Positions 43,044 to 43,867 of a stretch of DNA of 43,867 bases are shown piece by piece. Source of the stretch: Lojkania enalia (lineage: Eukaryota; Ascomycota; Dothideomycetes; Pleosporales); NCBI GenBank assembly GCA_010094045.1, contig ML986841.1, positions 8,390-52,256 of the forward strand, given 5' to 3'. Within the stretch, counting starts at the first letter, position 1. Every line of letters begins with the position of its first letter. The notes beneath the pieces are model-generated. The model was given only the letters and a program-made list of their open reading frames with translations. It made no database searches and was not told the DNA's origin. A program made the translations under genes and the position numbers.

Positions 43044-43421
43044 AGAGCTATATCCTCGCCTTCCCCCGTGATCTGCGGGATAAGGTCTCTTTCCAGCTCT
43101 TCAAGTCTACCATTATTACTTTCAATTATGTGTTGATGAAACGAAGTCATATATTGAGCTAAAGCCTGTTTCGAAGCCCCATCTTTCCAATGTCCGAACT
43201 TGCAAGTAGATCATGAGGAGACTCGGGGTACGTGGACTAACCGCGCTAATCTTTACTTCAAGAATCCTTGGAGCATAGTGTACTTGTTTTCACACCTTTC
43301 GATCGAAACAATCAACAAGATCCATCGGATTAGGACCGACTATATTCGCCATCTTACTAGAAATGAGCACTCGGTATCTTCTACGTTACCCTGGCCTCTT
43401 TATCACCCTTTCTGGACCTAA
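43044..43421 (+). pseudogene. Fragment of a 2EXR/F-box-like fungal protein
   Basis: Two plus-strand pieces in different frames resemble one fungal family. The first is SYILAFPRDLRDKVSFQLFK followed by STIITFNY, like the LPxELRxxIY opening of 2EXR-type F-box-like proteins, and ends in TAA near 43160. The second, 43200-43421, reads LQVDHEETRGTWTNRANLYF and then SIETINKIHRIRT, like the segment after the first helix. There is no start codon and no C-terminal half. I infer a decayed gene copy; the match is from memory of the family pattern, so confidence is limited. Confidence 0.35.
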
Positions 43422-43711
43422 ATGACACAACTCGAAAGCAATGCGACCTACAAATTGCAGCTTCATCCTTTAGCGTGCATTTAAACACCTCAACGGCTTT
43501 TATCTAGACGCTTTGGCCCTCATATTAGTGGGCAATAGATATGCACGCCCTTCAGAAGCTTATGTGCTCCTCGTAGACTTAGTAATCAGGACCAAAGAAA
43601 GGAGGTGTAATTTGTTGTGAAGACTAGTGATTCTTATTTCTTAGCTCGGCATCACACCCATCATACTTCCGGCAATATCGTAATATCAGTACTGGACTAG
43701 ATGATAAAAGA
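43422..43711. other. Intergenic region
   Basis: About 290 bp with no open frame of interest, ending at the LTR-like repeat. Confidence 0.4.
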
Positions 43712-43867
43712 TGTGGTGAGAGGCGAATCTTGTCTCAGGGAGGGAGATGAGGAGCTGAACTGGTTGATTGAAGATGGCCAGCGGGCCATATTTATGTACA
43801 TGAAAAAGGGGTATATCAGCTGATATCCAGCGTGATATCCGGCGTGATATCGACCGTGATATCGTAC
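43712..43867 (+). repeat. Solo-LTR-like dispersed repeat, copy 2 (cut by window end)
   Basis: Begins TGTGGTGAGAGGCGAATC exactly as the copy at 23705 and differs from it at about a dozen positions over 140 bases. It has three 12-base GTGATATC units where copy 1 has two. It continues past the window, so whether a full retrotransposon follows cannot be seen. Confidence 0.6.

Overview
The window looks like nuclear DNA of a filamentous ascomycete. Genes are split by short introns (about 47-208 bp, mostly near 50 bp) with GT...AG ends and CTAAC/CTGAC/TACTAAC branch sites. The protein set is typical of such fungi: a GH17 beta-glucanase, a DHA1 MFS transporter, QCR10, a 20S proteasome alpha subunit, F-box proteins, a GCP2/Spc97 protein, a CTL/Pns1 membrane protein, a Rab GTPase and a HET-ankyrin relic. 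The HET-ankyrin style and the degraded transposons suggest Leotiomycetes, but that placement is an inference. No tRNA, rRNA or CRISPR array was recognised.

Layout. 1-150: 5' end of an unknown membrane-protein gene leaving the window on the minus strand. 2397-3347: GH17 glucanase. 3348-6452: a stretch with no convincing gene. 6453-12006: a compact housekeeping block with a small conserved protein, a five-exon MFS transporter, a four-exon QCR10 and, convergent to it, a six-exon proteasome alpha5 gene. 12406-16341: two F-box genes in tandem. 16468-17463: a broken short-chain dehydrogenase. 17946-23203: a two-exon unknown protein, a frame-disrupted cysteine-bearing small protein, and the three-exon GCP2 gene. 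33316-35712: a CTL/Pns1 gene. 41541-42382: a Rab GTPase with a 56-bp intron.

Between these lie accessory, transposon-damaged regions. 23204-28957 is a 5.7 kb gene desert with a solo-LTR-like repeat (a second copy runs off the end of the window at 43712) and a strongly strand-biased excess of the hexamer CTAAAA. 28958-31282 is a HET-TPR-ankyrin pseudogene with a near-identical ankyrin array. It is followed 50 bp later by a 900-bp internally deleted pogo/Fot1-type DNA transposon with 38-bp terminal inverted repeats and a TA target duplication. 36380-37170 is a degraded LINE reverse transcriptase that carries a 125-bp secondary insertion flanked by a 6-bp duplication. 38577-38720 is a degenerate minisatellite.

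The genes form no single pathway. The window alternates conserved single-copy genes with islands of gene decay (HET-ANK, SDR, 2EXR-like and F-box families) and transposon relics. Most premature stops can be explained by C-to-T change of CAG or CAA, which fits repeat-induced point mutation. Exon-intron models were worked out by eye from splice signals and frame, and have not been tested against transcripts.
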